This document shows, in pieces, positions 18,307-28,019 of a DNA stretch of 64,000 nucleotides (position 1 is the first letter of the stretch; every line of letters begins with the position of its first letter). This stretch comes from Pseudotamlana agarivorans (lineage in GTDB: Bacteria; Bacteroidota; Bacteroidia; Flavobacteriales; Flavobacteriaceae): assembly GCF_018860245.1 (NCBI RefSeq), contig NZ_JAHKPD010000025.1:122765-186764 (forward strand), in the 5' to 3' direction. The notes under the pieces were generated by a model. The model saw only the letters and a list, made by a program, of their open reading frames with translations, was not told where the DNA came from and ran no database searches. Made by a program: the position numbers and the translations under genes.

Positions 18307-19165
18307 CAATCTTAGTTATTGAAATTACATTATTATTCTTTTCTAATGTGTAACTATAATATTCTTCTCTAACATGTTCTTCATCCTCCTCTTTTGTGAT
18401 CTCTTCTACACAAAACACCTCTAAACGTATTGTTTTCATACAATCCTTTGGCAACACGATTAATTCGTTTTCACAGAAACGATCTTTAAAGATATGAAAA
18501 ATGCTATTTTCCTGAAGACTTGTATATTTTATAGGAGCTGTTGAAAAGTCGTAATCAACATTAGATCTGATTGTGGTTTTTAATTCTCTAAAATGCTCGT
18601 TCAGATGTTGCACATCGTACTCTGAAAAACAATTTTGATAAAGGGTTTTAGGTTTCACTACTTTTCTGTTAGATAAACTAAAATCTTCAAGCATGATCTT
18701 TTTAAAATTTAGTTGGTTGCTAGAAACCTTAGTCATAGTCTTAGCTTCTTCCTCTTCACATATTTCTTTCTCTACTTTTATTTTATTTAAATCTAAGCTA
18801 TCGATAAACACCTCATTATTAATCGACCAAAACCTATCTGAGTTATGAATTCTACTTATCGTGATTTGTTCTTGTTGTTGACTATTTTGATTGAATACTT
18901 CAATATTAAAAATACCATCATGATTCTTTTTAGTTGTTGCTAATAGAACATCTTCTTCTTGTCCCCAATTATGATAAATCTTGTTGCCTTCAAATCTGTA
19001 CGAAGCAACATACGCATCACAGGGTTCAAAAATTATTTTCTCAGAATCACGATCTGTAATTCTATAAAAAGTATGTCCGTCAAAATCATTTAATTCATCT
19101 TTATGCTGACAAGCCATGAAATTGATTAGGATTATTAAAATAGAAATTTGTTTTAGTAAGTTCAT
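18293..19165 (-). CDS. Hypothetical lipoprotein, candidate immunity protein
   Basis: A 290-residue lipoprotein with signal peptide NLLKQISILIILINFMAC (lipid-modified Cys19). The mature part is rich in charged residues and shows no family that I recognise; around residues 260-275 is an acidic run (EEITKEEDEEHVREEYY). A 109-base gap separates it from the upstream lipoprotein gene, and it overlaps the downstream one. Position below a peptidoglycan-degrading effector and outward-facing localisation make a protective role plausible but unproven. Confidence 0.7.
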   Translation of the reverse strand: MNLLKQISILIILINFMACQHKDELNDFDGHTFYRITDRDSEKIIFEPCDAYVASYRFEGNKIYHNWGQEEDVLLATTKKNHDGIFNIEVFNQNSQQQEQITISRIHNSDRFWSINNEVFIDSLDLNKIKVEKEICEEEEAKTMTKVSSNQLNFKKIMLEDFSLSNRKVVKPKTLYQNCFSEYDVQHLNEHFRELKTTIRSNVDYDFSTAPIKYTSLQENSIFHIFKDRFCENELIVLPKDCMKTIRLEVFCVEEITKEEDEEHVREEYYSYTLEKNNNVISITKIDGAG

Positions 19166-19274
19166 TTTTAAATTTTAACAATTTGTCCTTTATCTTTAAT
19201 TTCATAATAAGATTTTGATTTCTATCAATTATCTCGTGTAATTAGGTGTTCTTTTACTTTGTGCTTTTGAAAGT

Positions 19275-20042
19275 TCAGTCTTTTTCAAACAAAACTTCCT
19301 GACCTCCACTTATAACTGGACTTACACCATAATATTCCTGACCCTTTTTATATAACTTTAGTAAAGGTGGTTTCTGATTTTTATTATAATCTGTACCTTC
19401 TAAACTTTCCTTGTAATAAAGTTTCAGAGTATCGTTCTGCTCTATGGCACTACATAAATCGTAGAAGTTGGTTTGGTAACCTTGTCCTGATAAAAAGACG
19501 CTATCTTTTTTGATTTTAATATCATAAAAAATCGATTTACCTCCCATCCCATCCTCTTTTATGTCAATAATTTCTTCATAAACAAAATCTCCTAATGGAA
19601 AATCACCCAAACTTCTTTTATTCAAAAAAGAATTAATTAAATTATAATATTCATCTTGTTTTTTTAGAACAATTTTTCTTTTAAAAACTAAATCATCATC
19701 AATCAGCGAAAACAAACTCACTTTTGAAGGGTATTTTAATTGATAAATCCAGCCTTCAGATTTTCCTTCATTATAGCTCGCTGGTACTTTTTCAACTTGC
19801 TTCAAATCAGCAAAAACAATTTTTTTCTCTTTCTTTTTTTTTACGTTGATTCTATAGAAGACTCCTAGGCTTGAGGTGCTATCATTAGCAAATTCAATAC
19901 AAACATCTTTACTGAAATCGAATTTTCCATTTACGTTTTTTGTTCGTATATAATTAGCAATTCGTTTTTCTTCAGTTATTTGTATTTCTTCTTTACAACT
20001 TATTAAAAGAAATGAAATAATTAATACTCTAAAATATATCAT
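19275..20042 (-). CDS. Hypothetical lipoprotein, prime candidate immunity protein
   Basis: This 255-residue protein has a short lipoprotein signal (IYFRVLIISFLLISC, Cys16) and no recognised domain. Its ATG overlaps the effector's TGA by four bases (ATGA), the tightest coupling in the operon, which is where immunity genes usually sit. The effector should act on the cell wall, so a periplasm-facing lipoprotein is the right place for an inhibitor. Function remains inference. Confidence 0.72.
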   Translation of the reverse strand: MIYFRVLIISFLLISCKEEIQITEEKRIANYIRTKNVNGKFDFSKDVCIEFANDSTSSLGVFYRINVKKKKEKKIVFADLKQVEKVPASYNEGKSEGWIYQLKYPSKVSLFSLIDDDLVFKRKIVLKKQDEYYNLINSFLNKRSLGDFPLGDFVYEEIIDIKEDGMGGKSIFYDIKIKKDSVFLSGQGYQTNFYDLCSAIEQNDTLKLYYKESLEGTDYNKNQKPPLLKLYKKGQEYYGVSPVISGGQEVLFEKD

Positions 20043-23000
20043 TTTGAATAGTGTTTTCTAGGTGTAAAATAATGAATTATTTTTCCGGTCACAATATTGT
20101 CCTTTAAGTGATTCTTATCCTTTTCATACAACCACTCAACAACACCATTAAAATATATTCCTTCATGCCAGGAGTATGACTTTTCTGATATAGCTTCAAT
20201 TGTCAAGACATTTTTACTTGAAGAAAAATATTTTTTCACAACACCTGCATGCCCGTTCCAAACAAAAATATCACCAATTTTCGGGTCTCCTGTATTTTCT
20301 TCAAGTTTATCAGGATGTTTTGCTGCATAACTTAAGATTCCTTTAGTATTAAGCCATTTCACCTCCTTACTCCATCCTATTTTATGAAGGTAACGGCAAA
20401 CTAATTCAGAACAATCCATGTTTTGGATTCCTTCTTTAGACCAATCTACCCTCTTATTAGCATCCTTCCCTGATTCTTGCTTATAACCTACTATGTATTT
20501 TGTTTCAGCGTTTTTTCTCAACTGCTCCTCTTTTATTGAAATACTAGAAGCCCAATTTAACCCTTTTTGTATTTCTAAATCAGAATTTTCAACTACAGTA
20601 GTTGAATTAGAATAATCGCATCCATTTTTACAATTATTTCTGAAGTTCATTCCTTTATTCAAATACTTTTGAACACCTTTTTTTATCTCTTCTTTTGAGA
20701 CTTGTCCATCGTTATTACCGTAATTAGCATTAGTGTCAAAGCCTGAATTTTGTTTATAAGCCCTAATTCTACTTTTATAATTTTTATCTGTTTTGATAAG
20801 GCCAGTACCATCTTTAGAAAAAACAATATGATTATCAGGTTTTCCCATTGAAGCAGGGTAAAGTACTTGCAGATAAAAATCTACAAATTCGACGTCTTTA
20901 TTTTTTAATTTTTTAAAATACTTCTCCACATAATCCAATTGCTCAATTTCTGACATGTTAGCAAATTCTTTGATTCTTTTTAAAGATTTCCCTTTACCCC
21001 AATAATTATCTACAGTTTCTATCGTTATTTCTTTTCCTAATAGTGCTTTTGCTGTGGAAGGCATAAATTGAATCAGCCCTGTTCCTCCTGAATTACCCAT
21101 ATTAGGTGTATCTGACTTGAATTTCTCACCGCTTTCCCATGCAAATACAGCCATGAGGTTATTTGCCATTTCAACCTTTTTCTTTTGCCCCCATAAGTTC
21201 TTAGCTACCTGAATCACTTTATTTCTAAATTCACAACTAACTTTATTTCCCCAAATTAATGTTTCACAACCTTGGTTTTGCAAATACATCCCCCGCATCT
21301 GTCTCACAAAACTATTCACATTAAAATGCCATAGCATGTCTGAACTTGGTAAGAGGCGGGTTTCGGGTGCTTTGTATTTCCCTTTTTTGTATTCTTGGTC
21401 TAAAGCATCTTTTTGAGCATCTAAATCGGCTTGTTTTTTTTCTTTTTCTGCGCCTTCAGGCATATCTTTAGGATGAACAAAAGGCTTTGTGTCTATTTTG
21501 GCTTTTTTCTCTTCGTATTCCTTGTCATTTTCCGTCGTTTTAGGCGTGTAGGTCGTATTTTGTAGTTCTTGCCAAAACATGAGGTTTTTAATTTTCTCCA
21601 CCAAATGCTCTAATTCAGCATCACGTTTTTGCTCTAGAAGCTTCTTTTTATTGGGGTCTTTTTCTAAATCAATACCCAGTTTGTAAAACTCTTGGGCTTC
21701 CGGCTTAATCGCTTCTGGGGTGAAGCTCCACTCACTTTTGTGTTTGACTACCATTTTTCCCATTCGTTCCGATTTGTGCGGATCATGTTGGGCGCATAAA
21801 AATTCCATAGGCGTGAGTACGCCGTTGCCATCTTCATCTACCATTTTCCAAAGGTCATCAATGAATACATCGGTTTTAGGTGATTTATGATAATCCTTCA
21901 TCGCATAGACATACTCGCTACCGGCGTCGTAAGTTTCAAAACCAAAATTCCGCCATATAAAAGGGTTGATATCCTCTATGTCCACATCATCAGTCTTTAT
22001 CCACCCGGTATGCTGATAATGCTCTTTTTCATATTCATAACTTTCCTTTACGAAGTACCATTGTTGTCCGTTATCATCAGTAATGGTGGTTTCTGGTTTC
22101 CCTTTAAGTTCAATGTCTTTTTTAAAGGTATTCCCGCTTTCGTGGGGTATAAGAGGTTCTTCAATATAAATATGACAACTATCAGAATCCAAGATAGTTT
22201 CTAACCCAGAAGTAACTGTCTCACCTGCTTTCAATTTTAATAATGATTTATCAATCCAAAATTCTTGGTTCCAAAAAGGAGGTTCTATGATAATTTCCCT
22301 AAGAGTACCTGTATCTGTTTCATAAAAATAAACAAAATCTCCTTTGGTTAACAGACCATTAAATTGCTTATTGACATACTCAAAACTACCGGCATCAATT
22401 TCATACCTGGTTCTGCTATGGTTACATATTCTATCTTTGATATAGACTATCTTTCCTTTAGAATTTTTACCTAAATGTTTAGCAGAGAGATGTTTCTCTT
22501 TATCAATAACACGAATAAGACTTATAACTTTTACTTGAACATAGTCCCCTTTAGCTTGGGTAACACGAACCGGTGTCCCAGCCTTGAGTTCCTTTTTGCT
22601 TTTCAAATAAGGTTCTAAAGTTATCCCTGACAATAGCTTATAACGCAGAAAATTATCTTCACCATCACCGGCACAATTATCTAATAAGGCAGAGACATCG
22701 GTATCATCAGCATCGGTAAATAGTTCCACGTGACTGGCATATTTTTTTTCATGCTTACGGAAACCAAATGCTCCCACATAAGCCACTGTTTGTCCCGCTT
22801 TGATAGGAATATCACAGGCTATTATTTTATCGACAAGTTCGTTGTTTACAATTTTAAGTGCTTCAAGGTCGCGTACTTGCACATAACCTCGGTATTCCCT
22901 TTTTGTACTCTTCACCCTCACCCATTTTTTATCTTCAGATTCTGAATTTTCGATAATTGTAACCTCGGTCCCCTTTGGAATCACATCAATACAAGTTCCG

Positions 23001-23794
23001 CTTTCTGATTTTCCAATATTGCTAGCCGTAATATTGTAACATAACGCACCATCTTTTAGTGCTTTGTTTAAAGAAGCGCCCTGATTGTTGCTGCCACTGG
23101 TAGTGAAATTGGTCTCCTTATCATAAGTTATTTTATACTTATCCGATTCCCCGGGAACTAATTTTAAACAATTGGAATGAATATGAATGTCTTTATAGGT
23201 CGTCTTAGTAAAAGGATCGGTGTAAGTGTAGCTGTAATATTTTTTATCTTCGGAAGTTTTTTTTGCGTTATAGGCCATGGCCCAATCGGCTAGTAATTCA
23301 TCATTATTACGGGTAACGATGTGATTCTTCGGTATCAATACGATTTCTGGACCACGCTTTTTTCCTTTTTCAGCGAAAGCCGAACGCGCTCTCACGCCTT
23401 TTGGTGTATGAGACGCTTTAATTTTGGTCACTTTTTCACTAAGGTAATCTGGAATCTCTTGATGATTAATATCGATATCAAACTGACTCGCAATGTGATG
23501 ATACAGACTATAGAAAGTGAGCTCATGGCCTTTCGGACTCCTATACTCATGTTGTAAGAGTACAAAACCATTGGAATAGGTCTCGGGACATTCATGTCCG
23601 CTTTGCAAATATTCTGAAGGCAATTTATAAGCTATAATCCGCGCATCACTTATAGCGACCAAAGCTGCCAAAGGTGTTTCAATATGCACACCACCATGCC
23701 AAGTATTGTAGCTGCTTAGCGGATAATTACCAAAAGCACTTGATGTTTTACGTTGATCTAGATTGCTGTCTTTTTGGGGATATAAAAATTTCAA
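20039..23794 (-). CDS. Giant multidomain peptidoglycan hydrolase, probable PAAR-associated injected effector
   Basis: This 1251-residue protein looks like a cell-wall-attacking effector. Domains in order: an M23-like fold (about 25-110; WHGGVHIE with H33, SNGFVLLQHEY, SLYHHI) whose usual HxxxD aspartate is a histidine (H37); SH3-like segments (about 230-320 and 395-480); an EF-hand calcium loop DEDGNGVLTPME from D653; a charged Lys/Glu-rich linker; a lytic-transglycosylase-like region with E887 in FAWESGEKF and GGTGLIQFMPSTAKALLG; a second calcium-like loop near 1035-1050; and a C-terminal NlpC/P60- or CHAP-like domain with C1128 (NMDCSELVCRYL) and H1182 (WNGHAGVV). There is no signal peptide, so it needs a dedicated delivery route. 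The start is TTG at 23792-23794, 18 bases after the PAAR gene. Domain names are by eye. Confidence 0.82.
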   Translation of the reverse strand: MKFLYPQKDSNLDQRKTSSAFGNYPLSSYNTWHGGVHIETPLAALVAISDARIIAYKLPSEYLQSGHECPETYSNGFVLLQHEYRSPKGHELTFYSLYHHIASQFDIDINHQEIPDYLSEKVTKIKASHTPKGVRARSAFAEKGKKRGPEIVLIPKNHIVTRNNDELLADWAMAYNAKKTSEDKKYYSYTYTDPFTKTTYKDIHIHSNCLKLVPGESDKYKITYDKETNFTTSGSNNQGASLNKALKDGALCYNITASNIGKSESGTCIDVIPKGTEVTIIENSESEDKKWVRVKSTKREYRGYVQVRDLEALKIVNNELVDKIIACDIPIKAGQTVAYVGAFGFRKHEKKYASHVELFTDADDTDVSALLDNCAGDGEDNFLRYKLLSGITLEPYLKSKKELKAGTPVRVTQAKGDYVQVKVISLIRVIDKEKHLSAKHLGKNSKGKIVYIKDRICNHSRTRYEIDAGSFEYVNKQFNGLLTKGDFVYFYETDTGTLREIIIEPPFWNQEFWIDKSLLKLKAGETVTSGLETILDSDSCHIYIEEPLIPHESGNTFKKDIELKGKPETTITDDNGQQWYFVKESYEYEKEHYQHTGWIKTDDVDIEDINPFIWRNFGFETYDAGSEYVYAMKDYHKSPKTDVFIDDLWKMVDEDGNGVLTPMEFLCAQHDPHKSERMGKMVVKHKSEWSFTPEAIKPEAQEFYKLGIDLEKDPNKKKLLEQKRDAELEHLVEKIKNLMFWQELQNTTYTPKTTENDKEYEEKKAKIDTKPFVHPKDMPEGAEKEKKQADLDAQKDALDQEYKKGKYKAPETRLLPSSDMLWHFNVNSFVRQMRGMYLQNQGCETLIWGNKVSCEFRNKVIQVAKNLWGQKKKVEMANNLMAVFAWESGEKFKSDTPNMGNSGGTGLIQFMPSTAKALLGKEITIETVDNYWGKGKSLKRIKEFANMSEIEQLDYVEKYFKKLKNKDVEFVDFYLQVLYPASMGKPDNHIVFSKDGTGLIKTDKNYKSRIRAYKQNSGFDTNANYGNNDGQVSKEEIKKGVQKYLNKGMNFRNNCKNGCDYSNSTTVVENSDLEIQKGLNWASSISIKEEQLRKNAETKYIVGYKQESGKDANKRVDWSKEGIQNMDCSELVCRYLHKIGWSKEVKWLNTKGILSYAAKHPDKLEENTGDPKIGDIFVWNGHAGVVKKYFSSSKNVLTIEAISEKSYSWHEGIYFNGVVEWLYEKDKNHLKDNIVTGKIIHYFTPRKHYSK

Positions 23795-23812
23795 TGGGTG
23801 ATTTCGTAAGGG

Positions 23813-24292
23813 TTAAACACTAAAACTGAAATCACCTAAAAAGCCGTTTTCTTTGGCTTCTTCTTGGTTTTTCTGCTGTTGTTTTGTGGCTTCTTTTACT
23901 TGTTTTCCTTGACCTGTAAGTACCGACAATGCGCGTTCTGAAAGTTTAATTTCTGGAAGCTCTATCCGATCCACCGGTGCCAGGCTAGACGGCGTACCTG
24001 TACCTGTATTCACTAGCACGTTAGGTTCTCCAATGGTTATGTTACCTCCATGGGCTGTTGCACTTCCAAGTGTTGCAACTGGCATACCGTTAATAAACAC
24101 ATTCGATTCTCCGCTAATGACAACGTCTGGTGGCCCTACACAAACGCAGGCGCTACCTACAGTTGCTACGGGTTTTCCGTTAACGAGCACATTCGGGGTG
24201 CCTTGTGATACGGGTCCTCCAACATGAGGTACCGTTCCTGAGCACATGGGGCAAACATGCATGCTTCCCATAGTGGCTATTGGTCCTGGCAT
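23813..24292 (-). CDS. PAAR-domain spike-tip protein
   Basis: PAAR proteins cap the VgrG-type spike of contractile injection systems and carry effectors. The 159-residue protein opens MPGPIATMGSMHVCPMCSG and has two PAAR-like repeats (TPNVLVNGKPVATVGSA, SNVFINGMPVATLGSATAHG). H12, C14, C17, C49, C51 and H81 are available as metal ligands. A Gln/Lys/Glu-rich tail (about 125-159) may bind the effector encoded next. No Hcp, VgrG, sheath or other type VI or extracellular injection genes are present in the window, so this is an orphan effector module. Confidence 0.92.
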   Translation of the reverse strand: MPGPIATMGSMHVCPMCSGTVPHVGGPVSQGTPNVLVNGKPVATVGSACVCVGPPDVVISGESNVFINGMPVATLGSATAHGGNITIGEPNVLVNTGTGTPSSLAPVDRIELPEIKLSERALSVLTGQGKQVKEATKQQQKNQEEAKENGFLGDFSFSV

Positions 24293-24337
24293 AATAGTTT
24301 TGGTTAGTTGGTTATACTTTTGTAGTAATAATTTTCA

Positions 24338-24367
24338 CAAATGTAGGAAAATATTTCTATTTACAAA
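24338..24367 (-). promoter_or_regulatory. Bacteroidota-type promoter of the PAAR-effector operon
   Basis: On the minus strand, TTTG (24367-24364) is followed after 18 bases by TACATTTG (24345-24338), a full match to TTTG-N17-23-TAnnTTTG. The ATG of the PAAR gene is 45 bases downstream. This is the clearest promoter in the window. Confidence 0.65.
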
Positions 24368-24374
24368 TAGTAAT

Positions 24375-26830
24375 TTAGTTATTACACGGAGGTTTTTATT
24401 AGTTGCTGGTTATTAGTTTATAGTTATTGGTTACTTACTCTTGAGAGAAATTATTACACGGAGTTGCGCTGAGATTTCACAGATTTGCCTCGAAAACTTA
24501 TTTTTGACACGAATTTCACTAATTACCACTAATTTTTGCGTGCTAGTTCAACTAAAAGCTCCAATTAAAATGGGGACTTCTTTCGTCAGGAATGAAAACC
24601 TGAAACTTGAAACTTGAAACCTAGAACTAGATTTCCTCCCGCCGATTCAACAGTTAAACAAATAAACGATTAAACAACCTACCTGAATTTAGACACAGAT
24701 TTTTATTAGTTGTTGGTTTCTAGTTATTGGTTATTGGTCGCTTACTCTTGAGAGAAATTATTACACGGAGTTGCGCAAAGGTTTCACAGAGAGGCACGGA
24801 GTTTTTTTTTATATAGATTACACTGATTGACCTCGAAATCTTATTTTTGACACGAATTTCACTAATTACCACTAATTTTTGCGTGCTAGTTCAGCTAAAA
24901 ACTCCAATTAAAATGGGGACTTCTTTCGTCAGGAATGAAAACATGAAACTTGAAACTTGAAACCTAGGACTAAATATCCTCCCGCCGATTCAACAGTTAA
25001 ACAAATAAACGATTAAACAACCTACCTGAATTTAGACACAGATTTTTATTGGTTGTTGGTTTCTAGTTATTGGTTTTTGGTCGCTTACTCTTGAGAGAAA
25101 TTATTACACGGAGTTGCGCAGAGGTTTCACAGAGGGGCGCGGAGGTTTTTTTTTATATAGATTACACTGATTTACATTGATTGACCTCGAAACGTTATTT
25201 TCGACACGAATTTCACTAATTACCACTAATTTTTGCGTGCTAGTTCAACTAAAAGCTCCAATTAAAATGGGGACTTCTTTCGTCAGGAATGAAAACATGA
25301 AACTTGAAACTTGAAACCTAAGACTAGATTTCAACCTTCCGCCGATTCAACAGTTAAACAAATAAACACTTAAACAACATACCAGAATTTAGACACAGAT
25401 TTTTATTAGTTGGTGGTTTCTTGTTATTGGTTTTTGGTCGCTTACTCTTGAGAGTAATTATTACACGGAGTTACGCAGATGTTTCACAGAGGCTCACAAA
25501 GGATTTTTAGACACGGATTTTCACAGATTTTAGCTCGAAAACTTATATTTGACACGAATTTCACTAATTGCCACTAATTTTTGCGTGCTACACCTTGGCG
25601 ACTTACCGGCTTTGCGAGAAATTATTACACAGAGGTGCGCTGAGGTTTCACAGAGAGGCACAGAGGTTTTTTTTATATAGATTACACTGATTTACATTGA
25701 TTGACCTCGAAACCTTATATTTGACACGAATTTCACTAATTACCACTAATTTTTGCGTGCTACACCTTGGCGACTTACCGGCTTTGCGAGAAATTATTAC
25801 GCAGAGGTGCGCAGAGATTCCACAGAGGGGCACGAAGTTTTTTTTGACACAGATTTCACTGATTATCACAGATTTTAGCTCGAAAACTTATATTTGACAC
25901 GAATTTCACTAATTACCACTAATTTTTGCGTGCTAGTTCAACTAAAAGCTCCAATTAAAATGGGGACTTCTTTCGTCAGGAATGAAAACCTGAAACTTGA
26001 AACCTAGAACTAGATTTCCTCCCGCCGATTCAACAGTTAAACAAATAAACGATTAAACAACCTACCTGAATTTAGACACAGATTTTTATTAGTTGTTGGT
26101 TTCTAGTTATTGGTTTTTGGTCGCTTACTCTTGAGAAGTTATTACGCGGAGATGCTCGGAGATTTCACAGAAAGGCACAGAGGATTTTTAGACACAGATT
26201 ACACGGATTTTCACAGATTTGCCTCGAAACCCCATTTTTGACACGAATCTTACTAATTATCACTAATTTTTGCGTGCTACACCTTGGCGACTTACCGGCT
26301 TTGCGAGAAATTATTACACAGAGGTGCGCTGAGGTTTCACAGAGGCTCACAAAGGATTTTTAGACACAGATTACACTGATTTTCACAGATTTTTATTAGT
26401 TGTTGGTTTCTAGTTATTAGTTTTTGGCTGCTTACTCGTGCGACAAATTATTACCCAGAACTACACTGAGATTTCTCAGAGGCTCACAGAAGGTGAACTG
26501 TTCAACTAAAATCTCCAATTGAAAAAGTTTCTTCTTTCGTCAGAAATTAAAACTTGTAACCTGGGACTGAGACTGAGACTGCGACTAGATGATACATTTA
26601 AATCCCTCTACCCGATTCAACAATTAAACCCTTAAACAGCCTACCTGAATTTTGACACGAATTTCACTAATTACCACTAATTTTTGCGTGCTAGTTCAAC
26701 TAAAAACTCCAATTAAAATGGAGACTTCTTTCGTCAGGAATGAAAACCTGAAACTTGAAACTTGAAACTTGAAACCTAAGACTAAATATCCTCCCGCCGA
26801 TTAAACGATTCAACAAATAAACAGAATCAG
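24375..26830. repeat. Intergenic modular repeat array B
   Basis: About 2.45 kb of direct imperfect repeats. The CTTACTC module recurs near 24434, 24740, 25083, 25440, 26123 and 26430; the ACTTCTTTCGTCAGGAATG module occurs six times; and GACACGAATTTCACTAATT occurs eight times. An insert module starting TGCTACACCTTGGCGACTTA appears at about 25586, 25758 and 26276. Short open frames inside are by-products of the repeats (for example 25648-25869 and 26165-26350 encode the same phrase). No gene is supported. Confidence 0.88.
26182..26342 (+). repeat. Left 161-bp direct repeat flanking fic
   Basis: This segment matches 28118-28278 at 160 of 161 positions with a constant offset of 1936 and no gaps, including variants not found in other repeat copies (CGAAACCCCATTTTTG and GAATCTTACTAATTATCAC). 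The only difference I see is ACACGGATT here against ACACTGATT on the right. Confidence 0.85.
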
Positions 26831-26832
26831 CC

Positions 26833-27939
26833 CTATACCTTCCATGGCTCTGTTAATTCATAATTTGTACTACGACCTCCTGATTCATCTTGTGTTAAGA
26901 TTCCTTTTTCTATTAAATCCTTTATATCTCGTAAGGCTGTATCTGAAGAACATTTAGTAATCTTTGCCCATTTTGAGGACTTTAGCTTACCATCAAAGCC
27001 GTCAAATAATTTATTTAACAAGAGCCTTTGGCGACTATTTAGAGTGGTTTCTTGATGCTTATCCCAAAATTCAGCTTTTAATAAAACTTGTTTTAAGGAG
27101 TCTTCAGTGTTTTGTAATGCACGATACATACAATTTAAAAACCAATCTAACCAATCTGTGATATCACCAGAGCTGTATTGAACTTTCTGAAGAATTTCAT
27201 AATACTTCTTTTTTTCTGTTAATATTTGGTTTGACAAGCTGTAGAACCGTTGTGAACTTTCCTCTGAACGCGCTAGTAACATGTCAGATATAGCCCTAGC
27301 TAGTCGTCCGTTTCCATCCTCAAAAGGATGAATAATAATAAACCAAAAATGAGCAATAGCAGCTTTCAAAACCCCGTCAATATCTACTTCTGTATCTAGC
27401 CAATTCAGAAAGGTCGTCATTTCTTTTTCAACAACATTTGCTTGAGGCGCTTGAAAATGAACTTTTTCTTTTCCCATTGCCCCTGATACTACTTGCATCT
27501 CTCCGCTACGATAACAACCTGTTTCAATTCTATACATGCCACTCCATCCCGTTGGAAAAAGTGATGCATGCCATCCAAAAATTCGTTCATGATCAAGCCT
27601 TGTATCGTACCTTTGCGTGGCATCAAGCATCATCTCTACAACCCCTTCAACATGTCTATTTACATGATCTATGCCAGCAAGCTCAAATCCAAGTTTCTTG
27701 GCTATGGAAGAACGAACTTGCTCTTGATTCAAAATTTCACCTTCTATCTCAGAAGATTTCAAGACATCAAGTGTTAAAGTTGATAAAATAGTTTCTTCTT
27801 TTATTGAAAATCCGAGAGCACTCATCTGACCAAATACCTTTCCCTGCAAATGCCTAACTTTCCCCAAGGTCACAACAATTTTCTTATCATTCCATGTGAA
27901 TGTTGGCCAATTATCATATTCATAGATGTACTTTGGCAT
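26833..27939 (-). CDS. Class II Fic-family protein (probable AMP transferase) with DUF4172 and C-terminal winged helix
   Basis: Fic enzymes usually transfer AMP from ATP to target side chains. The 368-residue protein has a DUF4172-like N-terminus (YEYDNWPTFTWNDKKI), an inhibitory helix with S62-S-E-I-E66-G67 matching [ST]xxxE[GN], and the catalytic motif H204-PFEDGNGR-LAR215 within IIHPFEDGNGRLARAI. The flap region lies near 140-165. The C-terminal part (about 300-368; KCSSDTALRDIKDLIEKG) looks like a winged helix. The inhibitory helix before the Fic core makes it class II, a self-contained enzyme that needs no separate antitoxin. It stands alone between repeat arrays B and C. Confidence 0.9.
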   Translation of the reverse strand: MPKYIYEYDNWPTFTWNDKKIVVTLGKVRHLQGKVFGQMSALGFSIKEETILSTLTLDVLKSSEIEGEILNQEQVRSSIAKKLGFELAGIDHVNRHVEGVVEMMLDATQRYDTRLDHERIFGWHASLFPTGWSGMYRIETGCYRSGEMQVVSGAMGKEKVHFQAPQANVVEKEMTTFLNWLDTEVDIDGVLKAAIAHFWFIIIHPFEDGNGRLARAISDMLLARSEESSQRFYSLSNQILTEKKKYYEILQKVQYSSGDITDWLDWFLNCMYRALQNTEDSLKQVLLKAEFWDKHQETTLNSRQRLLLNKLFDGFDGKLKSSKWAKITKCSSDTALRDIKDLIEKGILTQDESGGRSTNYELTEPWKV

Positions 27940-27954
27940 AATTTATCTTCATTT

Positions 27955-27999
27955 GCGGTAAATATACGGAATAATACCCGCATATTTAAGGGGAATATG
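27955..27999 (-). promoter_or_regulatory. Inverted repeats upstream of fic
   Basis: CATATT (27981-27986) and AATATG (27994-27999) form a perfect inverted repeat, and GCGGTA (27955-27960) faces TACCCGC (27975-27981). They lie 16-60 bases ahead of the fic start and are AT-rich, unlike the adjoining repeat array. The C-terminal winged helix of Fic could act here; this is speculative. Confidence 0.3.
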
Positions 28000-28019
28000 T
28001 TCATTTTTCTCCGCATGTA

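Noticed and set aside
25648..25869. Open reading frames in repeat arrays, e.g. 25648-25869, 26165-26350 and 28174-28431, that encode similar peptides
   Set aside because: They are translations of the same repeat phrase, lack promoters and family resemblance, and overlap each other on both strands.
24375..26830. CRISPR array
   Set aside because: Repeats are too long and too variable, there are no unique spacers of equal length, and no cas genes.
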